Of a stretch of 64,000 nucleotides of DNA, positions 23,900 through 36,900 are shown piece after piece. The stretch is from positions 26,592,828-26,656,827 of the forward strand of contig NC_092019.1 of the NCBI RefSeq assembly GCF_042242105.1. The letters are read 5' to 3'. The notes beneath the pieces are model-generated. The model did not search any database. It saw nothing but the letters and a program-made list of their open reading frames with translations, and was not told the DNA's origin. Numbering within the stretch: the stretch's first letter is position 1; each line of letters opens with the position of its first letter. The translations under genes and the position numbers were made by a program. Source of the stretch: Pempheris klunzingeri (lineage: Eukaryota > Chordata > Actinopteri > Acropomatiformes > Pempheridae).

Positions 23900-25005
23900 C
23901 AAAGCTCCTGCAGGTCTGGAGATTGGGAGGTAGGCAGGAGAGGTTGGGGCTCAGACAGAGGAGGTTATTGTCCTGTCCTCATTCCATCTGGCAAGACCAT
24001 CAACCAGATATGCCTGAAAAAGGGTGTCACTTGCCAGGGTTCCTGAAAAATATAAAGATTTTGCATTGTTATTCCATATATGCAAATATATCAAAACATG
24101 TAATAAATATTACTCTATTACAACAGCTGCACTCTTTACCTGGGATGAATCTATTCATGTGCAAATGAAAATTCTCCAGTGAAGTCAAACCTCTGGCACA
24201 CCGGTACGATGGAAGTACATGACCACCCTTCTTCAGTGTCCCTGTCTGCGTGTACAGCTGGAAACCTGGATGGTCCTGGAGGCAGGGAATGTGTTTTTGC
24301 TGGGCCTTCCATAGTTAATCAGGGGTACACCAAGAGTATAGCAGCCTTTCTCTCCTTCATATGCCACAATCAACTCCTTCAGATTGACTTTCATATCGCT
24401 GCATTCCCGCACAGTCCTCCTGCAGTGAAGCAGCATCTCTGCCTTGGTGGTGTGGCGCGTCACATCTGCTTCTGTGGGACACATGTGGCTTGCTTCCAGC
24501 TCCACCTGCTTGGCTGCTCTGAGTCGCTGCAGGTCACTCTCATCCCACACAAAGATGCAGCAGGTGAGTTGGGCCATGAAGCTGCTGTAAAGAGCATGAG
24601 AATCAGTTGTACATCCGGTGGCAAACCTCCTCATAAAGTGCCAGAAATCCAACCGGATCTTCATGCACAGCAGTCGCGGTCCATATAAAGAATCTCTGGG
24701 GGTGGTACCCCAGCATCCTTGTGATGCCTCACAAGACCCTCTGCCATCTTCATCAGGCCACAGCCCTCACTTGCTGTGAGTACAGACATGATGACGTGCC
24801 CATGTTCATTGCCAATGTCGGTGGCCCACGCAGCTGTAGACCACGCCTGACCTGCCAGCTTCCTCACATTCTTCTTGGTTGAGTCCATCTTAAGGACCCG
24901 GCCAAAGAGTGAAGTGATGGAGGCCTTCACTTCATCTAGCCTACTGAGGACATCCTGGGCGTATACCTGCATTAGCCAGCGATATTTTGGCACTGTAAAC
25001 ATGGA
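23900..25005 (-). pseudogene. Decayed transposase-like gene (DUF6729-type family of fish)
   Basis: Read on the minus strand from 25002, one frame gives KYRWLMQVYAQDVLSRLDEV, then MDSTKKNVRKLAGQAWSTAA, GNEHGHVIMSVLTASEGCG and PPPEILYMDRDCC, with a stop at 24661. A -1/+2 shifted frame then continues with IRLDFWHFMRRFATG, DSHALYSSFMAQLTCCIFVW and TLGVPLI down to 24233. A third piece, LFQAYLVDGLARWNEDRT, lies near 24030-23970. This order matches a multicopy fish protein family that I know from genome annotations, which carries an RNase H-like region annotated as DUF6729. The MDSTKK aspartate and the RDCC and FWHFMRR motifs are retained. Stops and frameshifts show the copy is dead. Family name is from memory. 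Confidence 0.6.
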
Positions 25006-25098
25006 TGGAAAAGTCGGGCAGTGGGACTGGTGATATATGCAACTCCTCTGTAATTGGTGAGGAACTGTATTTGTATTTGTTACCTCTGAACCACAGCC

Positions 25099-25364
25099 CT
25101 CAGTAATGCTCTGCTATATATGCCCAGCAAGAGTTTGTTACCAGTCCTCAAAAGAGAAGAAGAAGGTCCTTCAGTGTGCTGCTTTCTTCTTTTCTTTCTG
25201 TCCTTGCTGTCCTGGTTGCAGGCTGGAGGAATCCGGTCGCTCCTTTGTTCCTTGCTGATTAGCAGCTCAATGCTAACTTGTTGCTGTGCTCCTGTGGCTC
25301 TGAAGATCAGCTGGCAGACCTGCTGGTGCTGATGAACTTGGTTCAGGCAGGGCTTTGTGTCGCT
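25099..25364. repeat. Long dispersed repeat, copy 2
   Basis: Second copy of the repeat described at 4703-5012. It lies between the decayed transposase-like gene and a LINE fragment. Confidence 0.75.
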
Positions 25365-25419
25365 GCCATGAAAAACATCGCACCCCCCAATCAATACCCT
25401 GACCTCTCACCTGATGAAT

Positions 25420-25715
25420 AACATGGAGAGGATCATCCTCGTGAGCACGCTGCTGTGTGTCCCTTTCTCTTCATCCTGTACACCTCAGACTTCTGACACA
25501 ACACTCTAAACTGTCACATCCAGAAGTTCTCTGATGATACAGCCATGGATGGATGTGTATCTGGGGAAAACAAAGTGGGATACAGGGAGGTCATCAACGA
25601 CTTTGTCACCTCGTGTGAGCTCAACCAGCTTCACATCAATGCCAGCAAGATGAAGGAGATGATAATCGAAAAAGTCCATCATCATACCAGTGAACATTCA
25701 GGGTTTGGACATTAA
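25420..25715 (+). mobile_element. LINE RT fragment (L2/CR1-like)
   Basis: Plus strand: VPFLFILYTSDF (from 'LSPLLYSLYTSDC'), then IQKFSDDTAMDGCVS (catalytic DD box) and FVTSCELNQLHINASKMKEM, the late RT motifs. The text ends shortly after. Internal stops are present. Confidence 0.8.
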
Positions 25716-25744
25716 AGCAATCAACTCAACTCAGTCAACTCAAA

Positions 25745-25915
25745 AGAGATTACCTTTCCCAGCATGTTGGATAAAAAAGACAATTTAGAAGTAGGTCTAT
25801 AATTGCTTAAGGACTGGGGATCCAAATTAGGTTTCTTTAGCAGTGGGTGAACATTAGCATACTTAAAACTCTCAGGAAAAGAACCAGAGGACAGACTTAT
25901 TGAAAATTTTATATG
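25745..25915 (-). mobile_element. LINE RT fragment, second family
   Basis: Minus strand: SGSFPESFKYANVHPLLKKP, then NLDPQSLSNYRP and LSFLSNMLGKVIS. This matches the '[32 protein letters not shown]' block of a jockey-superfamily LINE, distinct from the fragment just left of it. Fragments of the same block occur at 36735 and 39180. Confidence 0.8.
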
Positions 25916-25969
25916 AAATTCATATTCATCTGGAAAGTTGTACTTTCTAAACGTGAAACTGATTCTTAC

Positions 25970-26112
25970 TCGTGTGAGGATTCTTGAATCCTTAATTTTG
26001 AATTCTTGAGTCGTCTCTAAATTAAAGAGTTTGGTCTAGACCTGCTCTTTATGTCTTGTGATAACATTTCTTATGAATTGGTGCCATGTATAAAGATTTA
26101 TTGATTGATAAT
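25970..26112 (+). repeat. LINE-type 3' tail, family A, truncated copy
   Basis: It begins at 'gaggattcttgaatcctt' and contains 'ttggtctagacctgctcttt', ending in ATTGATTGAT. The 5' half of the tail is missing. Confidence 0.75.
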
Positions 26113-26149
26113 GAGTTGAAACTGAGTAAATGCGGCCGACTTTGCGTCT

Positions 26150-26700
26150 ACATATGGCACGGCCAGATAGAACTAGTTTTGATCCAAACCTGCTAAAATA
26201 TTCAAAAATAGCGAAGTTATCTGATCAAAAATTTGGGGTGCAAAAACACACATTTGGGGGTGCAGCTGCTCCACCTGCTCCATTACTCAGGTGGTTATGC
26301 TTGCTACCTTAATGGATTGAAATAGTGAGGTGGTCCTTATGGATTGACACAAAAACTTTCATGATCCCCAGTGGATCCTTTAGTGGCCCCAGTGTCCCAA
26401 AAGCTGGATGGAACTCCGTGAAATCTGGCCTAGACATTTATGTGTCTCTCTCTCATAGTATTGTTCAATACTGTGTTTTACAATGTGGCAAGGTGGTGCA
26501 CTGATGAACCATGAGATTCTTTTTAAAGGGTGGGTCTCTGTGCACCTTAGAGTGGGGGTACAAAGACTGCTAAATAAGAGTTCCAAAAGGGTTCTTCCCA
26601 AAGGCCTGAGGTCCTGCCCAGAACCATTAGCTACAGAGAGGTGTGGGGAAGAATTAATCCCCAAGGGAAATTCCGTGAATTTCACCTCCTGAATCAAGGG
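26150..26700. repeat. Mosaic of dispersed repeats
   Basis: 26150-26240 matches 11815-11905. 26290-26440 resembles a common fish repeat ('aaaactttcatgatccccag'). 26646-26670 carries 'ttaatccccaagggaaattc', a LINE-tail motif. Borders are unclear and there is no gene. Confidence 0.4.
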
Positions 26701-27440
26701 GCACGATACCTGTAACCATGTAATTGTTTTGTTGATCTACCTCTTGGAAAAAAATAGGTAAATGTTAATTTTTTTTTCTTTGGAAAAAGGACACAAAAAT
26801 AACAACAACAAAAAAAAGTTGCTCAAAAGAAATATAGGTAAATGAATAACTGGGTAGCGGCATCTCCATATACTGTAGTGGATAGTCTATTAAAGGAAAA
26901 AACTTTTACTTCTTCCAAAGATGATTTTGTTTTCTTTCTCCTTTCTTAGTTGTTTGTCAGAGGATTATGAAATTGAATAATAATCTTAAAGGGGAAGACA
27001 GAAACTTACCACCTGTTTTGAATTTTCTTCTTTAAAAAAAACCCAACATAAGTGAGATTTCTTTATCCAATTTGCATTTTCTTTTGGTTTATTTCATTAA
27101 ACTTACACGTTTTTTAACTTCAAAGAATTCTTCATGTTTTATTTTGGTTGACTTCTAATTTGATGACAAGGCAAGATGACAAGGCAAATGGCCCAATACA
27201 TGAATACGGCCCAGACAGGAATTGGTAGCAGTCACCCAAAGACTGCAAGACCATGAAGATCAACATGTGCCACCTGACTACAAGAAGCCTAAGACTCAAT
27301 ACCAATTTCAAGTTATTTCTTTCTTTCTAAGAAAAGGGACTGAGGAGGTAAAGGAATGGATGAATTCAGTGAACAGTGTGCTGAATGTGTCTGATAAACC
27401 TTGTTTACTACAGGTGACACTCAGTGATTCACCAGCTTAC
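26700..27440. other. Upstream flank of gpd1l, no gene recognised
   Basis: AT-rich sequence. A plus-strand frame from 27222 runs into the gpd1l first exon in a different frame and shows no domain. Confidence 0.4.
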
Positions 27441-27462
27441 CCCTGTAAGTCATCCGGTGGCT

Positions 27463-27470
27463 TGACGTCA
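27463..27470. promoter_or_regulatory. CRE-like palindrome TGACGTCA upstream of gpd1l
   Basis: A perfect cAMP-response-element octamer 174 nt before the gpd1l ATG, inside a locally GC- and CpG-rich stretch (about 27450-27690) that looks like the promoter. A half site 'cgtca' follows at 27522. Binding by CREB/ATF is inferred from the motif only. Confidence 0.5.
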
Positions 27471-27643
27471 CACACAGCAAAACCACAACTCCCGACAGGC
27501 TCGTGCGCGGCACCTTCGATGGCGTCATCAGAAGCAGACGCGCATTCTGCAGCGTCCCTGCTCTGTGCCCCCCCGCAGCGGCGTGTCTTCAGGGTTCCTC
27601 TGGTGGTCCCGTTAGAAGGAGTCAGGGCAGCTGGACCGAGCCG

Positions 27644-30600
27644 ATGGCCTCTCCGCTCAAAGTGTGCATAGTGGGCTCCGGAAACTGGTGAGCGTGCTGC
27701 ACGGGGAGGGGGGGGGGAGGGGGGTGAAGGGGGTGGCGAGGAGCAGGGTTTAATGCTGCTACTTGTTGTGATGTTGCACGTGTGCACACGCGCTGTGCTG
27801 CTGCTGCTGCTGCTGCTGGGGGGGGGTAAAGCTCAGGAAGAGCCTCTCGATTCTAATGTCTCTACCTGCAGATGGACGTCAGGTGAGAGCTCAGAGGACC
27901 GGGGGGGGGGGGGGCTCGGGTTGAAGGAGGGTGGTCATGGAGGTTTCCAGGGATAATCAGCATCAGTTGGCACTTTACCAGCTCCACTGCTCAGACTGAT
28001 GCAGCCTGGCTGTCCTGCAGAAAACCCTCCTCCATGAAGGTCTCATGTTCAGTTTGTGGTGAACAAGTTTCACAAAGGTGTTGATTCAACTTGCTGATCA
28101 TTTTGAAGGAGGCACTTTGTGGTGCTCTTGAACTGTAATGCTGTTATTCAGCCTCAGTGATAGAACTGATGGACAAAACAGTAGAAACATCTCCCTGTGT
28201 GATGCTTCAGCAGCACCACCAGCACCACCACCTCCCCAAATCATTTTGAACACAAGCTGAACATTAGAAGTTTCATGAAGGAGAATGTAGTGCAGGGCCG
28301 GTGGATTAGGCTGAATTAGTCTTAGCTAGGTGGACTCCGAACTGGAAAGTGACTGTGTATTTGAATCAATATAAAGTATCTCTACCATCAATCAATCAAT
28401 CAATCTTTATTTATATAGCGCCAATTCACAACAGTGTTATCTCAAGACTCTTTCCATAAAGAGCAGGTCTAGACCAAACTCTTTAATTAGAGAGAGACCC
28501 AACGATTCAGGAATTCAACATTAAGGATTCAAGAATCCCCACATGAGCAGCATCAGATATTAGATTAGGACACAGTGGAGGAAGAACTCCCCTTTAACAG
28601 GAAGAAACCTGGAACAGACCCAGGCTCAGAGGGGGGGGGGGGGCTTTCTGTCAGGGTCTGTGTTAGAGGTTAGAGAGAGAGAGAGAGAGACACAACACAG
28701 AGACCAAATCAAAGTTGATTCTTGAGCTTGTGAATAGTCTTTTGACAGATAAGCTTAATGTAACACACATGTCGCTGTCTTTGTCAGTAGATGGAGATCA
28801 CATCATTACCAAGCTTTAAATCAGTGTCCTCGGCTGCTTTTTTTGTTTTGGTGGTAAGGCCTGTAGCCTGTCCTACTTTGGGTTGCTGAGAGACCATGTG
28901 ACTGTCGCAGGGCTAACGACCATAAACAGACAAACTCATCCATATGTCTCACTTACTGTCTTTGGACATGGGGAGAACATGAGGACTTCACACAGAAAGG
29001 AAGGAAACAGGGGAAGCTCTTGCTGACCACTAGCATCCATGTAATCCATCATGCTGTCATATGAACAATACATCTCCTGTGTAGGGAGGAATGCTGTCAC
29101 ATCTTACTAATCATTTGCTTGAACTAACTTTCAGCATTAGTTACTTGTTGAATAAATCTTTGGCGAGTGGAAGCCAGCTGACCTCCTGACCTCTGCTTTG
29201 GTTGCAGGGGCTCAGCCATTGCCAGGATAATTGGAAACAATGCCATGTCACTGCAGCGTTTTGCCACCACAGTGAAGATGTGGGTGTTTGAAGAGAATAT
29301 TAATGGCAGGAAACTCACTGACATCATCAACACGGAGCATGAAAACGTCAAGTACCTGCCGGGATACAAACTGCCAGAGAACGTGGTAAGTGGTTTTAGC
29401 CATCATCGGTTTAGTTTGAAGCAGTGTGAGGCTCCAGTGTGAGCTGGTGTCTCCTTAAAGCAACAACTCTGACAAGGAGGATGTAAAAATAACAGCATTC
29501 AACATCATTATTGAAATCTAGTCATTGAGATGTTGATGAAGCAACAGTTCAATGTGAAAACACCTAGTTTGTCTTCTGAAATTCGGCCCTTATGTCGTGT
29601 GAAACATGTTAAATCCTGCAATACCCTGTAAAATTGTCATTTTCAGACAAGGTTAAGTATAAAATTAACCTGCACGTTGCTCTTTTTTTTCCTACATTTT
29701 TATTACTTTCATGATCAAATTTCTACGTTCATACCAATATGTGAAATAGAATTTACAGCATAACAATCCATTTCCTTCAAAATAGTCTGGGTTACAGTTG
29801 ATCAGCACACTTTATGTCATACTAAGTCATTGTGTTACACATCTTAATCAGTACTAAAATCATCTCTGTTGGCATTATACATACACCTAAAATATTTTAT
29901 ACCACACAGGGACCTCAGCCTGATGTCTCTCTCTCTCTTTCAAATCTAATTATTCTGCATTTGCACATTGATGTATATATGTCTTCCTCAAGTGTTGTTA
30001 ACTTGGGCGACAGCAGGATAAACACAAGTTTCCCATTTGATCGTGTGTCTGTGAGATGCCCTGTTAAATCGGTCTACCTTGATCTAAAGAAACCCTTTGA
30101 GTTTATCATAAGTTGTTCAAGTTTCATTTTTTTACATTATGTCATTAAGTTGATAAAATCTGTCTGTGTTTTTAGGTCAAGCACAGTGGATGTATCTATG
30201 CTTGACAGGTCTTCAAGTCGTTCATGAAGTCATTTCATTCAGGTGGTTTTCTGTCGCCGTTGCTTTGGACGGTTATTTTACACTAAAGTCTACGATGAGT
30301 GTTGTTTGCTTTCCCCCAGAAAGGGGCGGGGACGTGTGGCCGACCTGATTTCAGCACAGTATGAGAAAAACAATGTGTTTTATTGAACATTATAGTATGT
30401 AAACATATACAGATACAAGTCTGGACCTGACAGTGAGCAGAATCTGGCACATTTATATGATGTTACATGATGTCAGTTGATGTGCATTGTCCCTTCTTAG
30501 ATGAACAAACAAACAGAGTTATAATTAAGGCAGTGTTTACCTGAGGCAAGCGTAAAAAACAACGTAATCTTGACTGCTGCTGTTGTTAATTTCTCCCCAA

Positions 30601-30980
30601 TCAGTTTCCTACTTGAACATGCAGTAGTGAAGTTTGTGGTTCAGACGCGGTTCTTGTGGTCAGATTCACTGTAGAAGTGCAGCTAACCTTGTGCTAACAA
30701 GGCTCCACAGTTTGGGAGCATTGCAGAGCTGTTGCAGTAACATGGTGGTCAGTGCCTGCTGCACGGATGCATTAAAGGAACTGGATACAGTGGTGGAGGT
30801 GGATACAGTGGTGGAGGTGGAGGTGGATACGGAGGTGGAGGTGGATACAGCGGTGGAGGTGGAGGTGGATACAGTGGTGGAGGTGGAGGTGGAGGTGGAT
30901 ACAGTGGTGGCAGACGTCTTTCTGGGCCCGACAAAATCCTGTGATTGATGCCGAGGCCGAAAAGTAGAAGAACTGTCCCG

Positions 30981-31018
<38 letters not shown>

Positions 31019-33881
31019 TGAACCATGTAAAATCAAAGTATGACCCTGAAGATAGACATTGTGAGACCCCTTTAACTAGGCAATACTATTTAGTGCTTAC
31101 CATGACCTTACAGTACTGAGATTATTCAAAGCACAGCACACGCTTGGTTTTGATCTAGATTTCCTCTCCTTTGTCCCACAGGTGGCGGTCCCCAAGCTTT
31201 GTGATGCTGCAGCAGGAGCCGACCTGCTGGTGTTTGTTGTCCCTCACCAGTTCATCAGGAAGCTCTGCGATGAGATGGTGGGCTGCGTCTCCACCAGAGC
31301 TCTGGGAATCACACTCATCAAGGTAAGGAAGCTTCCTCCTCATCATTGAACCATGGCATGGTACGGTATGGTAACAATATCATGGTTTCACTGTTTCACA
31401 GTGTTCAGTGTTCACTATGGAAGTGACAGTTAGTCGAGCTGGATGGAGAAGTGTTTTTGCAGAGCTCGCTTGACCTAAAGGAGAGAAAAGCAGAATTAGA
31501 AACAACTAGCATGTAACTATAACATGCTATAGTGCTAACATGTAAACTAACAGGCTCTATATAACATGTTAAATTAACTACTTAATGAAAAATAACATCA
31601 GCCGTGAGCTTGTAAAACAATGCCCTATGGTTCATTAGGAAAACAGGATGTATATCATTTTTAAAATGAATACCTACACCAGTCTGTTAAAAAAACTTGT
31701 GGTGAAATGAATAAAATAATGACTGAAGCGAATAAAAGAAATGTTTGCTCATGAAACTTTATAAGAAAGGCAAGTGCACGACAGCCAGACTGCAGCCAGG
31801 ATGCTCCTGTCTGTACCTTTAACTCACCCATGGAGTGAGAAGTCTGTGTGTGGGTCATAATAATTCTAATAGTAGATATCTGAAAGTGCACTTGTACTAG
31901 TCAGAGTGCCAGCTGTGGATGACCCTGACCCACTTGGACTAGTCACAGTGCCAGCTGTGGATGACCCTGACCCACTTGTACTAGTAACCATGTATTTTCC
32001 ATGTTCAAAATTACATTATGGATCCTTTTTTCCTTTTTGTGTTTGTGAAGAATTAGAACTAACAGCATCTATCTAGCAGACAGATTGCTAGATATCAAGA
32101 ACAATGTGTATTTCTGAATTTGAAAGCCCAACACATGAATAGCAAAAGTAACATAACATTTGTCCTTGGAAGGATGTCATCAAGCATGAGATGGTCTTTT
32201 TGAATTGAATAATTGATTTACTGATATTTGAAATACATATCCACTCTGGCTAATGATGAATTGGTCTTAAGGCTAACTGAATATCAATTATGATTTTCTG
32301 ATTTCTGAAACTTACAGGTAAATTCTCTTTAGATTTTTTGGCACAATGTGACCATAGATTTAACCACTAATACCTTTGTGTTTCACTGCAAAATCAAGAC
32401 ATAGTCTCAGAAACAAGAAGGGAATCTTCACACATACTAAAATTATTTTTCAGACTTCGACAATACTTCACAAAATAATGTTCTACTATTGCACATGTTC
32501 TCATCTGAATCGGTTTCATGGTTTTGTCACAGGGCCTCAGTGAAATCTGCCCTGGGGCTCGTTTTTACAGGAATCTAAATTTCCACTGCAGCCCAGTTCA
32601 CACACAGCCAAACAAACCTGACAAATAGTGTGTGTACATGTTGGAGGAAATACATTTCTCTCCAGGTTCTCTTACAGTTTTGAATGAAACTAATTTTTCA
32701 GAATGAAAGCATCATCTCATTGAATATGAACTTGCATCTGGCACATAGACAGTGTAATGGATTTATCACCCACTGGTTTGTGGACCGTTAATGTCTCAGT
32801 GTCTCTTTTCTATAAGCCTTTAAACACCAGCCATTTCTTCAAAGCACCTGATCTTCAGTTTTTTCACTTAGCAAAATGTTTTTCTCATTCTGACTTCAAA
32901 AACGTATTAGACATTCCAGTGTGTGTGTGAGTCCTTGATCTTTAGGTATGACCGAAACTTTTCAATCTTTCACCACATCTGTGTTGTGATCGTGCATCAC
33001 TGTGCCTGCACAGGAGGATTTAGTGGAAGAGATGAAAGTGTGAAATGAAATGTTCTGCCCTCTGCTGATGTCTTCATCATCATGTGAAAATATAAATATG
33101 ACTTCTGGAGTTTAGAATGTAAGATGCAAGTCTGCCTGACATGAACTCAGTATTCAGGTGCACGTGTCATTCTGCCCGCTGCACACTGAGGATCATCTGT
33201 TTGTCCTTTATCTCTGTCTGTCTGTCTGTCACATGTTCCTCATACGCCTTGTCTGCGTCCGTCAGGGGATAGATGAGGGTCCCGAGGGCCTGAAGCTCAT
33301 CTCTGACATCATTCGAGAGAAGATGGGGATTGACGTCAGCGTCCTCATGGGAGCAAACATTGCCAACGAAGTAGCAGCTGAGAAGTTCTGCGAAACCACC
33401 ATCGGTAAGAAAGATACACGTGTCTGTTTCAAAGAGCTCATGCAGTGTCCAACAGAAAGGTATTCACTGTATATAGCATATGTAATGTGAACATTTCTTA
33501 ACATTTGTAGTTCGACATCTATGCTCATACTGATATTTCTGTGTTAAGATAACATCGTCTGATAACATTCTGGCTTTAAAGTACATCAATTATCCAATAT
33601 TGTAACAGCAACAATGTAAAGAATAGAAGCTAAAGAGTCCAGTGTTTTGCAGTTTTGGAAAAGTGAAGGAAGAAACTGAATTAATGACTTACTAAATCTG
33701 GGAAAGTGAAAAGTGTGTACGCACACGTCACTGAGCACTGCAATATAAAAACCCTAAGATGGAAAGTATCATGAGATTTAGTCATGTACTGTACTGTGTG
33801 ATACTTGTATGTGTACTCTTATACTTCATTTCAGATGCAGTATTACACATTTTGCTCCAGTTCAGTTTGCATATAAGTGTT

Positions 33882-33920
<39 letters not shown>

Positions 33921-36900
33921 GCAGTAGGATTGTGGAGAATGGTCTGCTGTTCAAAGAGCTGCTGCAGACTCCAAACTTCAGAATCACAGTGGTAGACGAT
34001 GCTGACACAGTGGAGCTTTGTGGAGCTCTGAAGGTACACACACCATGACACCACCACACTCACATACACAGCACGAGTCTGAGATTTTTCCTTTCCCGCC
34101 AAGTTTCAATTAAGAGGTGATTCTGCAGCCCAGACATTGAATATACAAATGTGCAATGTGCATTGTAGGTACTTTAGAAAGGAACCAGGTTCTGACAGCG
34201 TTCCTGAGGAATCTGAGCCCATTCCTCATGGACAACAGCCTCCAGCTCTCTGATGTTCTTGGGTTTGTGTGCTGCAACCACCTTCTTCATATCTCACCCA
34301 TCTATGGGATTCAAGTCAGGCGACTGTGACGACCACTCTAGTATCTTCCAGGACTTTTTCTGAAGCCTACTTGTATGTAGGGGGGGCCTGAAATTATTCA
34401 TTGGACACAGAGAGCTCCTGATCTTATTCTGGGAAACTCCAGAAAGCCTCAGTCTGAAGGTGTGAGGTCTGATGGGAGTGTAGTCAGTGAGCAGGTCAGA
34501 AACATTAGTATTGGTGTAAAGTGGTGCTGTTCTCTTGTGCCGGTAAGAACTCTGGCAGTCTACCTATCGAATGTTGTGATCATCCATTGAATCGGAATCG
34601 GTTTGTAATATTAACCTTTTTACTTTCGATATAATCCAGGTTTCTGACCCGCTCACTGGCATTTTGGCTGCATGATAAAAGGAATGAAGCTTCCACGGAT
34701 AGTTTGATGGACATCAGCTAGATATCTTGACGTGATGTTCCTCAGCCATGAGAGACTAACAAGAGTCAGGTCATTCTTTTTAGGAGCTGGTGGACCAAAC
34801 TAGGGATAAAAGCAGAAACACTGCTCCGACACATGTCAGCCATAAACACTTTCTAAACTGTGTGAATGTATTTTTCAGCTTTTTAGCCCCCTTTGAGATA
34901 AAAAAATTGCATAATGTCTCTTTATGAGCATGGCAGAATCTGATAATGATAAGCTCATGTTCTAGTCACCCTAAACCAGAGCATCAGTATGTCAACCAGA
35001 CCCCCGTCTAGGTCACTGTGAAGCTACTGATGCATTCAGGTGATTGTCGTTGCTGTATATGAATGTGTACTCTTTGTCTCTCTGTGTGGATCAGAACATT
35101 GTTGCAGTGGGTGCAGGCTTCTGCGATGGGTTGAAGTGTGGCGACAACACCAAGGCAGCTGTGATCCGTCTGGGGCTGATGGAGATGATAGCTTTCGCTA
35201 AACTCTTCTCTAAGAATGGCACTGTTTCCACGGCAACCTTTCTAGAAAGCTGCGGTGTGGCCGACCTCATCACTACATGCTATGGCGGCCGCAACCGCAG
35301 AGTGGCAGAGGCCTTCTCTAAAACAGGGAAGGTAGGTGCACCATCCCCATTTTCTCTGCTGTTACTGTTCAAATACAGTGTGGTACGTTGGGCAAGTGTG
35401 AAGAAATACTGTAAAGTAAGAATTTTTCAAAAATATAAATTGTAATTGTTTTTTTTTTATCTTTTTACGAATGCAAAGAGAAAAAACGTCTAAATCAAAT
35501 CACTGTTTGGTGCGACCACTCTTCGCCTTCCAAACAGCATCAGTTCTTCAGCAACACTTGCATCATCATGTTCAGACTGAGCACAGCAACAAGACACCAG
35601 GTGGTTCTACTGCATCAGCAAGGTCTCCCCCAGGCAGAGGTTTCAGAGCAGACTGGGGTTTCAACATGTTCAAGCTCTTTTGAAGAAGCACAAAGAAACG
35701 GGTAACGTTTAGGACTGTAGACGCAGCGGGAAGCTGAAAGAGTTCAGTGCAGCTGAAAGACGCATTGTGTTTAGTCCCCTCTGAAATCAGAAGACGTCCA
35801 GGACGTCTTCATGGGAGAATTGTGGCCGAAAAGCCAAACCTCTAATGTGGAAACACTCAATGACTCAAAAATGGCAGCAGGTGTTCTGGACTGATGAGTC
35901 AAAACTTGACATATTTGGCTGTAGAAGGCAGTTTGTTCTCTGAAGGGCTGGAGAGCAGAACAATAACGAGTATCTGCAGGCAGCAGGGAAGCTGGTGGAG
36001 CTTCCTCACAAGTTTGGGCCTTCATTTCTGCAGATGGAGCTGGGGTTTGGTCAGAGTTAATACAGGCAGATACTTACCCATCATGCAATACAATCAGGGA
36101 GGCGTCTGATTGGCCCCAAATTTATCCTGCAGCAGGACAGCGACCCCAAACATACAGCCAGTGTCATCAGGAACTATCTTCAGCGTAAAGAAGAACAAGC
36201 AGTCCTGGAAGTGATGGTGGATTCAGATTTGTCTTCTGTTCGCTCACTTTGCATTTTGTAAATTGATATAAATGAAAAATTAAATTTTAGGTTTTGAAAG
36301 CATTCTGGCTTTAAAGCATTTTTTCACACCTGCCTAAAACTTTTGCACATTACTGTGTGTCCACAGTGAAACTGGAGGAATTTTCAAGTTTGAAATAAAT
36401 ATGACTATGTGCTTGGCCCACCTACTCTCAGAGCATTGAGGAGCTGGAGAAGGAGATGTTGAATGGTCAGAAGCTCCAGGGTCCTGCCACCTCAGCCGAG
36501 GTCTACCACATCCTCAAACAGAAGGGCCTAGTGGACAAGTACGTATACAACAGTCTCTCTGTGTGTCTCTCCATACCTGTCTGCCCCAGCCTTACTTTTG
36601 TGTCTTTTGGTCTGTGAGGGTGATGTGTATCATTTTAGATCATTACTACAGCAATGTCTACACTTAGCAATAGATATTCAGACGGGTATTCATCTGAAAG
36701 CACATTGCATTGTTGTTTGTGTGCACATGAAACAAAATCAATCAATCAATCTTTATTTATATAGCACCAGTTCATAATCAAAATGTTACCTCAGGGTGTC
36801 TGCCCCCCGAACCCAGACTGGAAGGAGGTTCCACAGGAGAGGAGCCTGATAGCTGAAAGCTCTGGCTCCATCACTACTTTAGAGGACTTTAGGAACCACC

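Noticed and set aside
27222..27671. 149-codon plus-strand frame overlapping gpd1l exon 1
   Set aside because: It is in a different frame from gpd1l, has no recognisable domain, and its second half is the GC-rich promoter.
33158..33490. Single-exon protein at gpd1l exon 4
   Set aside because: It is exon 4 of gpd1l extended into its flanking introns.
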